Source: Holophagales bacterium UBA2201 (GTDB lineage: Bacteria; Acidobacteriota; Thermoanaerobaculia; UBA2201). Taken from it: DNA of 12,057 nucleotides. The stretch is taken from contig DCUZ01000006.1 in NCBI GenBank assembly GCA_002327305.1, positions 1 through 12,057 on the forward strand, given 5' to 3'. The notes below the pieces were generated by a model that saw nothing but the letters and a program-made list of their open reading frames with translations, ran no database searches and was not told the DNA's origin. Shown in pieces: positions 1 through 6,816 of the stretch. The position numbers and the translations under genes are program-made. How positions within the stretch are numbered: the stretch's first letter is position 1; each line of letters opens with the position of its first letter.

Positions 1-22
1 CCTCTTTATGATTATCAGATCT

Positions 23-220
23 TTAGAAATTGGGAAAGCCGCAATGAGGGCATTTGAAGTCATTAGCGGGCGTCACATCCTTGGAGACGATTACGCGATC
101 TTGGGCATCCATCTTTTCAAATCCAGAAATCCTATATGTGCGCAGTCCAAGGGGGCTAATCATCCATGACACGCCGACGCGTGAAAGCTGATGGGAAATA
201 GCATATGATGCGACCGTCAA
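23..220 (-). CDS. Small hypothetical ORF with C-terminal CxxC, doubtful
   Basis: I do not recognise this 65-codon reading frame. It opens with TTG three bases past the stop of the large exported protein and has no clear ribosome binding site; an internal ATG at 112 (MDAQDR...) is an alternative start. The only notable trait is a C-terminal CPHCG motif, which resembles half of a zinc ribbon and sits six residues from the stop (C-P-H-C-G-F-P-N-F). No signal peptide or membrane segment is visible. The stretch is more AT-rich than the neighbouring genes, so it may be a non-coding tail, a transferred scrap or the end of a decayed gene. Treat it as unproven. Confidence 0.25.
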   Translation of the reverse strand: MTVASYAISHQLSRVGVSWMISPLGLRTYRISGFEKMDAQDRVIVSKDVTPANDFKCPHCGFPNF

Positions 221-223
221 TCA

Positions 224-2785
224 TCATTGCCGGTGGTGTTGTCCTCCGACGCGTTCGGAGACCCAGATGTCGGCGTCGAATTTTCCATGCGCGTCCATGG
301 CCACGTGGACGAAATACAGATAGCGACCGTCCGCCGTGAGCGACGGCTCGCCGACGACGCCCTTGATCACCAGCTCGGGACTGCTCCAGGTCTGCCCCGT
401 CAAATGCGATCGGTAGATGGCCAGGCCGACGGTGGGATTCCGGTCGGAGACGAAGTAGAGCGTGCTCCCGTCGGAGGTGAAGGTCGGCTGGGTGTCGCTC
501 GATGCGCTGTTGATCGGCGCCCCGAGATTGACCGGCGAAGTCCAGACTTCTCCATCCAGCCGGGTCATCCAAATGTCATTGCCGCCCAGGCCCCCGGGTC
601 GCGTGGAGGCGAAATAGAGGGTTCGGCCGTCCGGGTGGAGGGCCTGCTCCCCGTCGGCATAGATGGAATTGACCCCCGGCCCCAGGTTCTGCCCGATGCC
701 GGGCTCACCGTCGGTCAGTTCAGCCCGGTAGATGTCTAAGAAGTCCTCCACCGGAGGGTCCTGCTGATAGCCCTGGTTGTCGGCCCGCGTGGAATGGAAG
801 TAGACCCACCGGCCGTCCGGGGAGAAGGTGGGCTCCCCGTCGAGGGAGGCGTCGGTCCCCTTGCCCAGATCGAAGAACCGCTCCACCACGAAGCTGTCCG
901 CCTCCCCCAACCGCCGCGCGGCATGGGTGCCCGCCGGCCACGCGAAAACCTCATCGGGGGGAAGGTTCTCCATGAGGTCCTTCGCATAGAGATAATATAG
1001 GGTCTTGCCGTCGGCGGAGATCTCGATGGCGTCCTCGGGACAGGGGGAATTGACTGGGGCCTTGAGGCGGCGGGGGGGCCCCCAATCGGCCGCGACCGAT
1101 TCCGGCCGGTGGGCGTCGGTCCGATCCTCCAGCCCCTTGTCGCAGGGAAGGCGTGCGACACAGGCGAGCGCCTTGGGCGAGCCCGCCGGCCGGGCATGCG
1201 CGCCCTCCATCCGGATCCCCCGAAGCAGGGCGGCGAGCCGCTTGGGGGTCCCGTCTAAAAAGTGCAGGCCGATGGTGTCGAAGGCCTCCTGGAAGAAATC
1301 GGGGGCGCCGAAATAGTGCTGGTCGTGCATGGAATACAGGGCGGCCAGGACCGCCCCATGCGAGGCAAGTTCCTTCAGAAGACGGCGGAGGAAGGCCTCC
1401 TGCTCGATCTCGGGATATGTGGTGTCGCCGCGGAACCCGCACTCGGGGACGATGAGGGGAAGCTCCGGTGCCGCCAGCGACGCCGCCGAAAAAAAACCGG
1501 GGGGATAATCGTCCAGGCGCCGGCCGTCGGAGGCGGGATAAGTGGAGTATCCGACCGAATCGATGCAGGGCAGGAGCGCCCGCAGAGCCGCCGCGCCTTT
1601 GGAGTTCAGGCTCGCATCCGCATTGACGAGGGTGGGAAGCATGAAATAAGTGGTGACGTGAAGGCCCGGGGCAACCGCCGGAAGTTCATCGTGGGCCCGG
1701 CAGAGAAGCGACCGGAACGCCGGCCACTGGTCGGGATGGGCGTCATGAAAAAAATCGGTCTCGATGCCGACGGAGAGAAAATCGGGGCACGTCTCCTCCA
1801 CGATGGCCTCCAGATCCCTCCCAAAGGCGTCCGCCACGGCGGGGTCGTCCAGCCGGCCAACGGGGGTCCCGTCAGGCAAGGGGGCGAGATCGGCGATATG
1901 CTCCAGTGAGGCGTGGGTGAAGGCATAAGAAATCATCAGGTCCATCCCCCGCCGCCGAGCCTCCCGTGCGATCTCTAAGAGCCGCTCATGGCCGTCCAGC
2001 AGGGGTTTCCCGGCCAGGGCGTTCCACCGGATGTGGAAAAAGAGGTTCATCGCCCCTGCGAGTTCTTCCGCTTCTCCCGGCAGGGCCCACGCGGCGTACT
2101 CGGAGGTGTTGCGCGGGTTTTCGTTGACCAGGCCGATGGGAAAAGCGGGCGGACCGCCCTCCAGCGGGGCGAGCCCTTCGGGGTCGAACCGGCATCCGGG
2201 CATGGGCAGATCGGCCCGCACCGAGACATCGTCGAACAGCGCAAGGCCGGAAGGTCCTGAAGCCCACAGCACGACGGCCAGGTAGGCGGCGTTGCCGTCC
2301 AGGTCGAAGGAACAGGTCTTCGTCGCCCAATCCGCTCCCTGCGGCGACAACGCGCAATATCCCGCCAATCCCACACCCCAGGTGGGATCCGGGGGCAGTT
2401 CGGGATCGACGGCGAAAAGGCCCGCCACGGCCTGCCCGCCCCCGCGATTGGCCATGGCGACGGAGAAGGTCACCCTGACCCCGGCCATCGTGGCGGCGGG
2501 GAGGTCGGCGGCTTGTGAAGCCACCATAGCAATAGCATTGATCCCGCCCGTTGGGGAGAGCTGGAGGACTACGGAGCCCCGCTCGGGATCATTGAAGAGG
2601 CTCCAGCCGCTCGCCATCGGCGCGCTCGGGGGATCCACTTCTGGGAGCCACCACCGCGGCCGCGCCCCGTCCTCCGAGAGCCCCTCCTCGAACGAGCCGT
2701 TGTGGATCCCTTCGAGGGTTTGCGCGGCGTGGCAGACCCCACCCGATACCAATAGGAGGGGCAGGATCAGCCGAGCCAAGATCAC
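224..2785 (-). CDS. Exported CBM-like / TIM-barrel glycosidase-like / PD40 propeller protein
   Basis: An 853-aa exported multidomain protein, last in its operon. I place the start at GTG 2785: it lies 4 nt past the stop of the lipoprotein gene, has AGGAG 11 nt upstream, and opens straight into a signal peptide (VILARLILPLLLVSGGVCHA, residues 1-20). Residues 22-190 begin NGSFEEG and end LALFDDVSV, typical of a carbohydrate-binding beta-sandwich. Residues about 212-527 look like a TIM barrel of the clan GH-A sort, with candidate catalytic glutamates E342 (SVGIETDFF) and E448 (LIVPECGF); the Asn usually preceding the acid/base Glu is Ile here. Residues about 580-845 hold PD40/WD40-like blades (FSPDGRWVYFHSTR, HPDGRTLYFASTR, TSDGSTLYFVSDR, TADGRYLYFVH), as in TolB. 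It probably binds or cleaves a polysaccharide outside the cytoplasm, but substrate and activity are not known. The gene ends in two in-frame TGA codons. Confidence 0.85.
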   Translation of the reverse strand: MILARLILPLLLVSGGVCHAAQTLEGIHNGSFEEGLSEDGARPRWWLPEVDPPSAPMASGWSLFNDPERGSVVLQLSPTGGINAIAMVASQAADLPAATMAGVRVTFSVAMANRGGGQAVAGLFAVDPELPPDPTWGVGLAGYCALSPQGADWATKTCSFDLDGNAAYLAVVLWASGPSGLALFDDVSVRADLPMPGCRFDPEGLAPLEGGPPAFPIGLVNENPRNTSEYAAWALPGEAEELAGAMNLFFHIRWNALAGKPLLDGHERLLEIAREARRRGMDLMISYAFTHASLEHIADLAPLPDGTPVGRLDDPAVADAFGRDLEAIVEETCPDFLSVGIETDFFHDAHPDQWPAFRSLLCRAHDELPAVAPGLHVTTYFMLPTLVNADASLNSKGAAALRALLPCIDSVGYSTYPASDGRRLDDYPPGFFSAASLAAPELPLIVPECGFRGDTTYPEIEQEAFLRRLLKELASHGAVLAALYSMHDQHYFGAPDFFQEAFDTIGLHFLDGTPKRLAALLRGIRMEGAHARPAGSPKALACVARLPCDKGLEDRTDAHRPESVAADWGPPRRLKAPVNSPCPEDAIEISADGKTLYYLYAKDLMENLPPDEVFAWPAGTHAARRLGEADSFVVERFFDLGKGTDASLDGEPTFSPDGRWVYFHSTRADNQGYQQDPPVEDFLDIYRAELTDGEPGIGQNLGPGVNSIYADGEQALHPDGRTLYFASTRPGGLGGNDIWMTRLDGEVWTSPVNLGAPINSASSDTQPTFTSDGSTLYFVSDRNPTVGLAIYRSHLTGQTWSSPELVIKGVVGEPSLTADGRYLYFVHVAMDAHGKFDADIWVSERVGGQHHRQ

Positions 2786-2789
2786 CGCG

Positions 2790-3734
2790 TCACCTGCTCC
2801 TTTGCCTGGATCGTGGGGAGAGTCTGAAATCCCCCCCCGGGATGATGAACGATGCTCCCGATGCGGGCAAATACACCTCATAAGGGCCGGCGGAGAAGGT
2901 CTCCACTTGGGAGATCTTGAAACCGACGGCCGTGATCGTCCGATAGCCGTTGGAGAAGTCCGCAGTTACCCCGTTAGCCCCGCAGTTGACCTGCCCCATG
3001 TAGTCCCCATCCACGGAGATCTGCACGTGATCCAGTTGCGGGCAATCGGCGGAGACCGAGACGGTCAACGGGGCCTGCGCGGCCGGATTGCACGCGAAGG
3101 TCTCGGTGTGGCCCTCTGCGGAAATGTTCCGGGTCACCGGACCCCACAGGAATCCTCCCATGGAACGGGCCGACAACACGTGGAGGCCGGGGGAGACATG
3201 CAGAGCCCGTTCGCCGCCCGGCTGCAACGTGGCGACCGTCACCTCGTCCAACTTCACGGCGATATCGCGCTCGACGCCCGCGCAGTTGGGATCCGCTTCC
3301 AGGGTCATCGGCACCGACGCCTCGGGTGCGCAACTGAGCGTTTCAGTTTTTCCTTCAGCGGGGACGTCCACATCGTAGGGTCCCCAAATCCGCGTTACTT
3401 CACATTCTCCGGAGGCATAGATGGTGTGAACCCCGACGGATACCTCCTCGGAAATCTGCGCATCGGCGGCGATCGCATTCCCCACCTTCACGCCATCAAT
3501 GTAGATATCCGTGCATCCCGTCAACCCCGCGCAGTCGGGCAATATCCTCACCGTAAGAATGGCGGCATCATCTCCCCCCCCTCCGCCTCCACCCCCGTTA
3601 CCGTCGCAACCGCAAAGGAAAAGAACCGAAAGGAGCGATAGACCCGCCGCACCTATCAGCAACCGCATCCTTTGATCATTTATTGGATGCGAACGCCGTT
3701 GTTGAGAGGGCTGAAGGTCCTTGAATATCCTCAT
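2790..3734 (-). CDS. Lipoprotein with three PEGA-like repeats
   Basis: A 314-aa predicted lipoprotein. The start at ATG 3734 is chosen because it overlaps the stop of the CDGSH gene (ATGA) and has GGAGGGG four bases upstream; ATG 3668 (MRLLIG) is an alternative giving a shorter n-region but with badly placed AAAGG. A hydrophobic stretch (residues 24-40) ends in a lipobox LCGC with C43 as the lipidated residue, followed by a glycine-rich linker (GNGGGGGGGGDD). The rest is three divergent tandem repeats of about 75 residues, each with the pattern (L/M)TV-x-C, then a DG-type turn, G-(V/L)HT, WGP/AGP, and a closing TETLSC-like strand. This resembles PEGA surface beta-domains. Paired cysteines in each repeat may form disulfides. 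Runs of eight G's sit behind the lipobox and near the 3' end. Likely a surface or periplasmic binding or anchoring partner of the downstream protein; the partnership is inferred from coupling. Confidence 0.8.
   Translation of the reverse strand: MRIFKDLQPSQQRRSHPINDQRMRLLIGAAGLSLLSVLFLCGCDGNGGGGGGGGDDAAILTVRILPDCAGLTGCTDIYIDGVKVGNAIAADAQISEEVSVGVHTIYASGECEVTRIWGPYDVDVPAEGKTETLSCAPEASVPMTLEADPNCAGVERDIAVKLDEVTVATLQPGGERALHVSPGLHVLSARSMGGFLWGPVTRNISAEGHTETFACNPAAQAPLTVSVSADCPQLDHVQISVDGDYMGQVNCGANGVTADFSNGYRTITAVGFKISQVETFSAGPYEVYLPASGASFIIPGGDFRLSPRSRQRSR
2831..2838 (-). repeat. Eight-G homopolymer near lipoprotein gene end
   Basis: The coding strand has eight consecutive G's in the last 20 codons of the lipoprotein gene. 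Losing one G would fuse the lipoprotein in frame to the downstream exported protein. Gaining one G would move the stop so that it overlaps the GTG start of that gene (GTGA). Confidence 0.8.
3574..3581 (-). repeat. Eight-G homopolymer behind lipobox
   Basis: A run of eight G's on the coding strand lies in the glycine linker just after the lipidated cysteine. Slippage here would cut off all three PEGA-like repeats, so the tract could act as a contingency switch; this is inference. Confidence 0.75.
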
Positions 3735-4183
3735 CGTGCCCCTCCATCCGTTTTGGGTTTCCACCCGATCTTCCGGTGGGTGCCGTCGCAGAAGGGTGGG
3801 TTCGAGGTTCCGCCGCAGCGGCAGAGGGAGCACCGGCCGGAGTATTTCATGGGCTGTTCATCCTCGCCGACCAACTCCAACACGCCATCCACCATGATGG
3901 GCCCGTTCGTGGAGAGGCGGATGGAGACGCCCGCGGCCTCGTCGGTCAGCGGTTCAGCGTCTTTTCCCTCGCCGAGAATGAACTGCAGGGCCCCCGAGGG
4001 GCATTTCGCCACCGCGGCTTTAACTTCTTCCGACGAGGCGGCCTCCGGCCGGATCCACCGCTTGCGACCGACGTCGAATACGGCCGGCAGGGTTTCCAAG
4101 CAGTCCGCCGAGTGCCAGCAGAGGTTCGGGTCGAAGGTCACCGTGATGCCGTTGCCTGTGAAAGTTTGGATGCGTCGCGTCAT
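3731..4183 (-). CDS. Fer4_19 + CDGSH iron-sulfur protein
   Basis: A 150-aa cytoplasmic protein with two iron-sulfur modules. The start at ATG 4183 is supported by GGAGGAG a few bases upstream; upstream in-frame ATGs lack such a site. Residues 1-70 match the divergent 4Fe-4S mono-cluster family Fer4_19: C22-WHSAD-C28, then a Trp/Pro segment (RWIRPEAAS), then C61-PSGAL. Residues 118-140 carry a complete CDGSH motif: C121-R-C123, G-G-T, a Pro-containing loop, C132-D-G-T-H136, followed by RKIGW. Three Cys and one His would hold a 2Fe-2S cluster, as in mitoNEET-type proteins. Such Fer4_19-CDGSH fusions are common in bacteria, but their role is poorly known; electron transfer or redox sensing is likely. 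It overlaps the lipoprotein start by 4 nt (ATGA). A decayed relative lies at 6675-6809. Confidence 0.92.
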   Translation of the reverse strand: MTRRIQTFTGNGITVTFDPNLCWHSADCLETLPAVFDVGRKRWIRPEAASSEEVKAAVAKCPSGALQFILGEGKDAEPLTDEAAGVSIRLSTNGPIMVDGVLELVGEDEQPMKYSGRCSLCRCGGTSNPPFCDGTHRKIGWKPKTDGGAR

Positions 4184-4247
4184 TTCTCCTCCCATGTCCG
4201 CCGTCCGGAGACCGCTCCAGGACGGAAAATTCATATTGATGTCGGCC

Positions 4248-4270
4248 AAAAGTCCGGAATACGGCCTTTT
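4248..4270 (-). terminator. Weak hairpin with T run between operon genes
   Basis: On the minus strand AAAAGGCCG and CGGACTTTT form an eight-pair stem with one mismatch around a 5-nt loop, ending in four T's. It sits 10-32 nt past the stop of the small membrane protein gene and before the CDGSH gene. It could act as a partial terminator or processing site that lowers downstream expression, but the GC core is short. Confidence 0.3.
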
Positions 4271-4279
4271 GCCGCTCCA

Positions 4280-4498
4280 TCATTTTCTCGGGATCAGCCC
4301 CACGATCAACAGCGCGACGCCGCCCGCGGCGGCCACCCCGCCGATCCAGGGGGGGACGGTTTCCTGGGTCTTGATGGCGGTCTTAAAGCTCCCGATTTCG
4401 ATCCCGGCCCGCTTCTTGGAATAGGTCAGCCCCTTGCCCAGGATGAATCCGCCGCCGAGCAGGAGAACCAACCCCAGAATGACCATGACTTTGCGCAT
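4280..4498 (-). CDS. Small two-helix membrane protein, DUF3185-like
   Basis: A 72-aa membrane protein, first gene of the left operon. The ATG at 4498 is preceded by AAGGAGG with 5-nt spacing, a near-ideal ribosome binding site. Helix 1 spans residues 4-21 (VMVILGLVLLLGGGFILG) and helix 2 about 51-69 (IGGVAAAGGVALLIVGLIP). The loop between them is polar and basic (YSKKRAGIEIGSFKTAIKTQETVPP), and the chain ends RK. The layout of two glycine-rich helices with a short soluble loop resembles DUF3185 and similar small inner-membrane proteins without an assigned function. A promoter with a perfect -10 box lies directly upstream. The 96-nt gap to the CDGSH gene is wider than other spacings in the operon. 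Confidence 0.8.
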   Translation of the reverse strand: MRKVMVILGLVLLLGGGFILGKGLTYSKKRAGIEIGSFKTAIKTQETVPPWIGGVAAAGGVALLIVGLIPRK

Positions 4499-4527
4499 TC
4501 GAACCTCCTTGGCCTGGTGTTGAATGG

Positions 4528-4556
4528 ATTATACGCCGGGCTTGGGCCATCGGCAA
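4528..4556 (-). promoter_or_regulatory. Sigma70-type promoter of the left operon
   Basis: On the minus strand a -35 box TTGCCG (4551-4556) is followed by exactly 17 nt and a perfect -10 box TATAAT (4528-4533). Transcription should begin near 4521, giving a leader of about 20 nt that contains the AAGGAGG site of the small membrane protein gene. Confidence 0.75.
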
Positions 4557-4572
4557 CCCCGCAGCGGCGGGG
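4557..4572. repeat. Perfect GC-rich inverted repeat
   Basis: CCCCGC and GCGGGG flank a 4-nt loop AGCG. It abuts the -35 box of the leftward promoter and lies upstream of the cyclase gene. It has no T run, so it is not a standard terminator; it could be a protein-binding site between the two divergent units or chance in GC-rich DNA. Confidence 0.4.
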
Positions 4573-4619
4573 CACGGCGCGACGGACCTGGTGTTTGACG
4601 CCGTCCCATCCCCTTGCTG

Positions 4620-5510
4620 ATGGCCCTGGCGATCGGGGCATGGATCGGCATCCTGGGGACCCACATCACGGGGGAGGCCCTGGGATGGCTCCGGTACGCC
4701 CCCGGTCTCTCGATGTCCCCCTTCGGCGGCGGGAGGGTGTCGCCCTCGTGGGTCGCCTGGACGATGGGGGCGGGGGGGGTGATCGCCGCCCTGGTCCTGA
4801 GCATGTACGGGTACATCATCCACCGCTGGCGGGAGCGCGAGGCGCAGATCAAGGCGGCGAATGCCCTCATCCGCCGGTACGTGCCCGCCCAACTGGCGGA
4901 CCGCATTCTATCGGGCGAGCACCGGGAGGGGGACCGCCACGAGCGGCGGAACCTGACGGTCTTCTTCTCCGACATCCAGGGGTTCACCGAGACCAGCGAC
5001 CGGCTCGAGGCCGAGCGCCTCTCCGACCTCCTCAACGAGTACCTGACGGAGATGTCGGCCATCGCCGCCGAGCACGGCGGGACCATTGACAAGTTCGTCG
5101 GCGACGCCATCATGATCTTCTTCGGCGCCCCCGAGGCCACCGACGACCGGGACCATGCCTTGCGCGCCGTCCGCATGGCCCTGGCGATGCAGGCGCGGAT
5201 GCGGGACCTCAACCGGGCCTGGTACGAGAGCGGCATCCAGACCCCCTTCCGCATCCGGGTCGGCATCAACACCGGCACGGCCACGGTGGGGAACTTCGGC
5301 TCCACCGCCCGGATGGACTACACGGCCGTCGGCAACCATGTCAACCTGGCGGCCCGTCTGGAAGCCCGATGCGCGCCCGGCGGGATCCTCATCAGTCATT
5401 CCACCTGGGGCCTGGTCCACGACGCCATCCCGTGCGTCGGGAAGGGGGAGATCAAAGTCAAGGGGCTCCACTACCCCATCAAGGTCTACGAGGTCGTGAT
5501 GGAGGGATGA
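4620..5510 (+). CDS. Membrane-anchored class III nucleotide cyclase, likely adenylate cyclase
   Basis: A 296-aa protein predicted to make cAMP from ATP. A weak hydrophobic segment (residues 1-18) and a clear helix (about 47-67) flank a short presumed periplasmic loop; a linker (REREAQIKAANALIRRYVP) leads into the catalytic domain at about 111-292. Metal-binding aspartates are D118 (FFSDIQGFT) and D162 (KFVGDAIMIFFGAP). K158 and T235 (MDYTAVGN) sit at the purine-selecting positions; the Lys/Thr pair is typical of class IIIb adenylate cyclases. N242 and R246 (VNLAAR) match the transition-state residues, so the domain looks active. The start is unsure: ATG 4620 and TTG 4614 have no Shine-Dalgarno sequence, and a TGA at 4596 blocks extension. 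The message may be leaderless, or the gene may have lost its sensory N-terminus. An eight-G run at 4772-4779 lies within the helix codons. It is the only clear plus-strand gene, convergent with the TetR cluster. Confidence 0.9.
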   Translation: MALAIGAWIGILGTHITGEALGWLRYAPGLSMSPFGGGRVSPSWVAWTMGAGGVIAALVLSMYGYIIHRWREREAQIKAANALIRRYVPAQLADRILSGEHREGDRHERRNLTVFFSDIQGFTETSDRLEAERLSDLLNEYLTEMSAIAAEHGGTIDKFVGDAIMIFFGAPEATDDRDHALRAVRMALAMQARMRDLNRAWYESGIQTPFRIRVGINTGTATVGNFGSTARMDYTAVGNHVNLAARLEARCAPGGILISHSTWGLVHDAIPCVGKGEIKVKGLHYPIKVYEVVMEG

Positions 5511-5596
5511 GCCGACCGGCGTATCGTATCAACCTCGACGGCGGTCGAAACTGCCGAACTGGCGCTGAACGGCTCCACGGCGCGCTACCGGCAAGT

Positions 5597-5996
5597 TTAT
5601 GCGCGCGCTTCCAATCCATGGAATAGGATATCAAGGGCAAAATCCACCCTTTTCTCGAGATCTTTTCGGCTGGAAAAAAAACCCCCGGGGGCATCCAAAT
5701 AGCGGAAGGTTTGCTGGATGAGGGCCACCAACAGCGGTACATCCACCTTCCTGAATAGACCGCTCTGGATCCCTTCACGGATGATCTTCTCCAGAATAGC
5801 CGCTTCGCGCTGGATGAACCGACAACTGCATCTTTTGGCTCAGGTCCAGGATCTCGCGGTGCACACGCTCAGAGAGCTGCAGGACTGCGAATTTCTCCGC
5901 CAGGAGCCGAAACCGGGCGAGGCAGAACGCCCTCAACCGCCGGCTGGGTCGGGCTCCCTTTCCACGGCGGCCTCCAGCGCGGCCAGGATGCCGGCC
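5597..5996 (-). pseudogene. Decayed TetR regulator (B-type copy lacking HTH)
   Basis: This stretch is a clear nucleotide-level copy of the intact TetR gene at 6817-7389, matching its codons from about residue 60 to the stop. The first 60 codons, which would encode the DNA-binding domain, are absent; homology stops near 5996, just past the end of the next TetR gene. One base is missing near 5945-5955, which brings a TGA into frame soon after, and one base is gained near 5812-5819, which restores the frame. The last 60 codons therefore still read like the parent (FRKVDVPLLVALIQQTFRYL, then an end HGLEARA and TAA). The 86 bases between this remnant and the cyclase stop show nothing I can assign. 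Confidence 0.85.
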
Positions 5997-6026
5997 ACCC
6001 TCTTGAGACCGGTTATGGTGGCTTGT

Positions 6027-6644
6027 TTACAGACTTGCAGAATCCCCTGCCCGCATCCCCTCGAAGACGACATTCATGGCGGCGCTAAGCCCCTCCCGCC
6101 CGATGCCGCACTCGCCGCTCAGCAGTTCGAGTTCCACGGCCAGGCTGAATACTCCGTAGACCGCAATGGTCATGGACGCCTGGTCCCCGTCGCGGAACTC
6201 GCCGCGCCGGATCCCCTCGTCCACCCACCACCCCATGCCCTTCACCAGTTCCTCGTGGAATCGTTTGAAATCGAAGGGCGGGCCGCCCTGAGGGGGTCCG
6301 ACTAAGGCGGCGTGGACGAGTCGGACCACCTGCAGATTCTCCCGGAACAGCACGAAGAGCTGGCCGCACAGCCGCATCAACCCCGTCTCCGCGTCGCCTC
6401 CGCCCCTCGTCAACACCGTCAGATCGGCGCGGAATCGCTCCATGGCCTGCCGAAGGATCTCGAGGTATAGCCCTTCCTTGCTCTTGAAGTGATAGTAGAG
6501 CACGGGTTTCGTCGCTCCGGCCGCCTCCACGATCTCCCGCACTGCGGTGCCAGCGTAGCCCTTCCTGGCGAACAGGTCCAGGGCTGACCGCAAGATGGCC
6601 TCACGGTTATCCGGATATCGGTGGGTTGGCGGTCGTTCAGGCAT
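6027..6644 (-). CDS. TetR-family regulator (A-type, copy 2)
   Basis: A 205-aa TetR/AcrR-type repressor. ATG 6644 is preferred over one seven codons upstream because AAGGGGAGAG lies just before it. The N-terminal helix-turn-helix spans about residues 14-60: REAILRSALDLFARKGYAGT, then VREIVEAAGATKPVLYYHFKSKEGLY, which matches the family signature closely. The C-terminal half is a helical ligand and dimerisation domain whose ligand cannot be read from sequence; it includes GPPQGGPPFDF at 116-126. That motif and much of the chain recur in the TetR at 7448-8113, so the two are paralogs. It starts 30 nt past the CDGSH remnant and ends beside the TetR pseudogene. The nearby efflux and phospholipase genes are plausible targets by location only. 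Confidence 0.92.
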   Translation of the reverse strand: MPERPPTHRYPDNREAILRSALDLFARKGYAGTAVREIVEAAGATKPVLYYHFKSKEGLYLEILRQAMERFRADLTVLTRGGGDAETGLMRLCGQLFVLFRENLQVVRLVHAALVGPPQGGPPFDFKRFHEELVKGMGWWVDEGIRRGEFRDGDQASMTIAVYGVFSLAVELELLSGECGIGREGLSAAMNVVFEGMRAGDSASL

Positions 6645-6674
6645 GGTCTCTCCCCTTATTGTCATCTGGAGTGC

Positions 6675-6809
6675 TTACGAGCGCTTTTCCAAACCTTTCT
6701 TCTTGGGGCTGCATCCGATCTTCCGGTGGGTGTCGCCGCAGCGGTAGAGGGAGCAGTGGCCTGAATACTCGATCGGCTGCTCGCCCTCGGCCACCAGGTC
6801 CAGCACCCC
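6675..6809 (-). pseudogene. Decayed CDGSH iron-sulfur gene fragment
   Basis: About 44 codons match the C-terminus of the intact CDGSH protein at 3731-4183: LDLVAEGEQPIEYSGHCSL against LELVGEDEQPMKYSGRCSL, then a shared THRKIG. Nine codons inside the motif are missing, so CRCGG...FCDGTHRK became YRCGDTHRK. The 27-bp loss lies between two copies of CGCAG in the parent sequence, which suggests deletion by short-repeat slippage. One ligand Cys is changed to Tyr and another is deleted, so no cluster could bind in the usual way. No start codon or Fer4_19 half remains. It follows directly after the TetR stop at 6817. Confidence 0.8.
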
Positions 6810-6816
6810 TTCCGCC

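Noticed and set aside
2292..3641. Long plus-strand open frame of 449 codons opposite the lipoprotein gene
   Set aside because: Antisense to a lipoprotein with signal, lipobox and repeats; no domain or signal seen in the opposite frame.
4509..4535. Possible plus-strand promoter for the cyclase (TTGGCC ... TTATAC)
   Set aside because: The spacer is only about 14 nt, and the same bases form a much better promoter on the minus strand.
3776..5089. Long plus-strand open frame of 437 codons across the CDGSH gene, intergenic region and cyclase
   Set aside because: It is antisense to two recognisable genes and out of frame with the cyclase; its product is low-complexity Pro/Arg/Gly typical of shadow frames in GC-rich DNA.
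5511..5596. Possible terminator between the convergent cyclase and TetR pseudogene
   Set aside because: No stem with a following T run was found on either strand.
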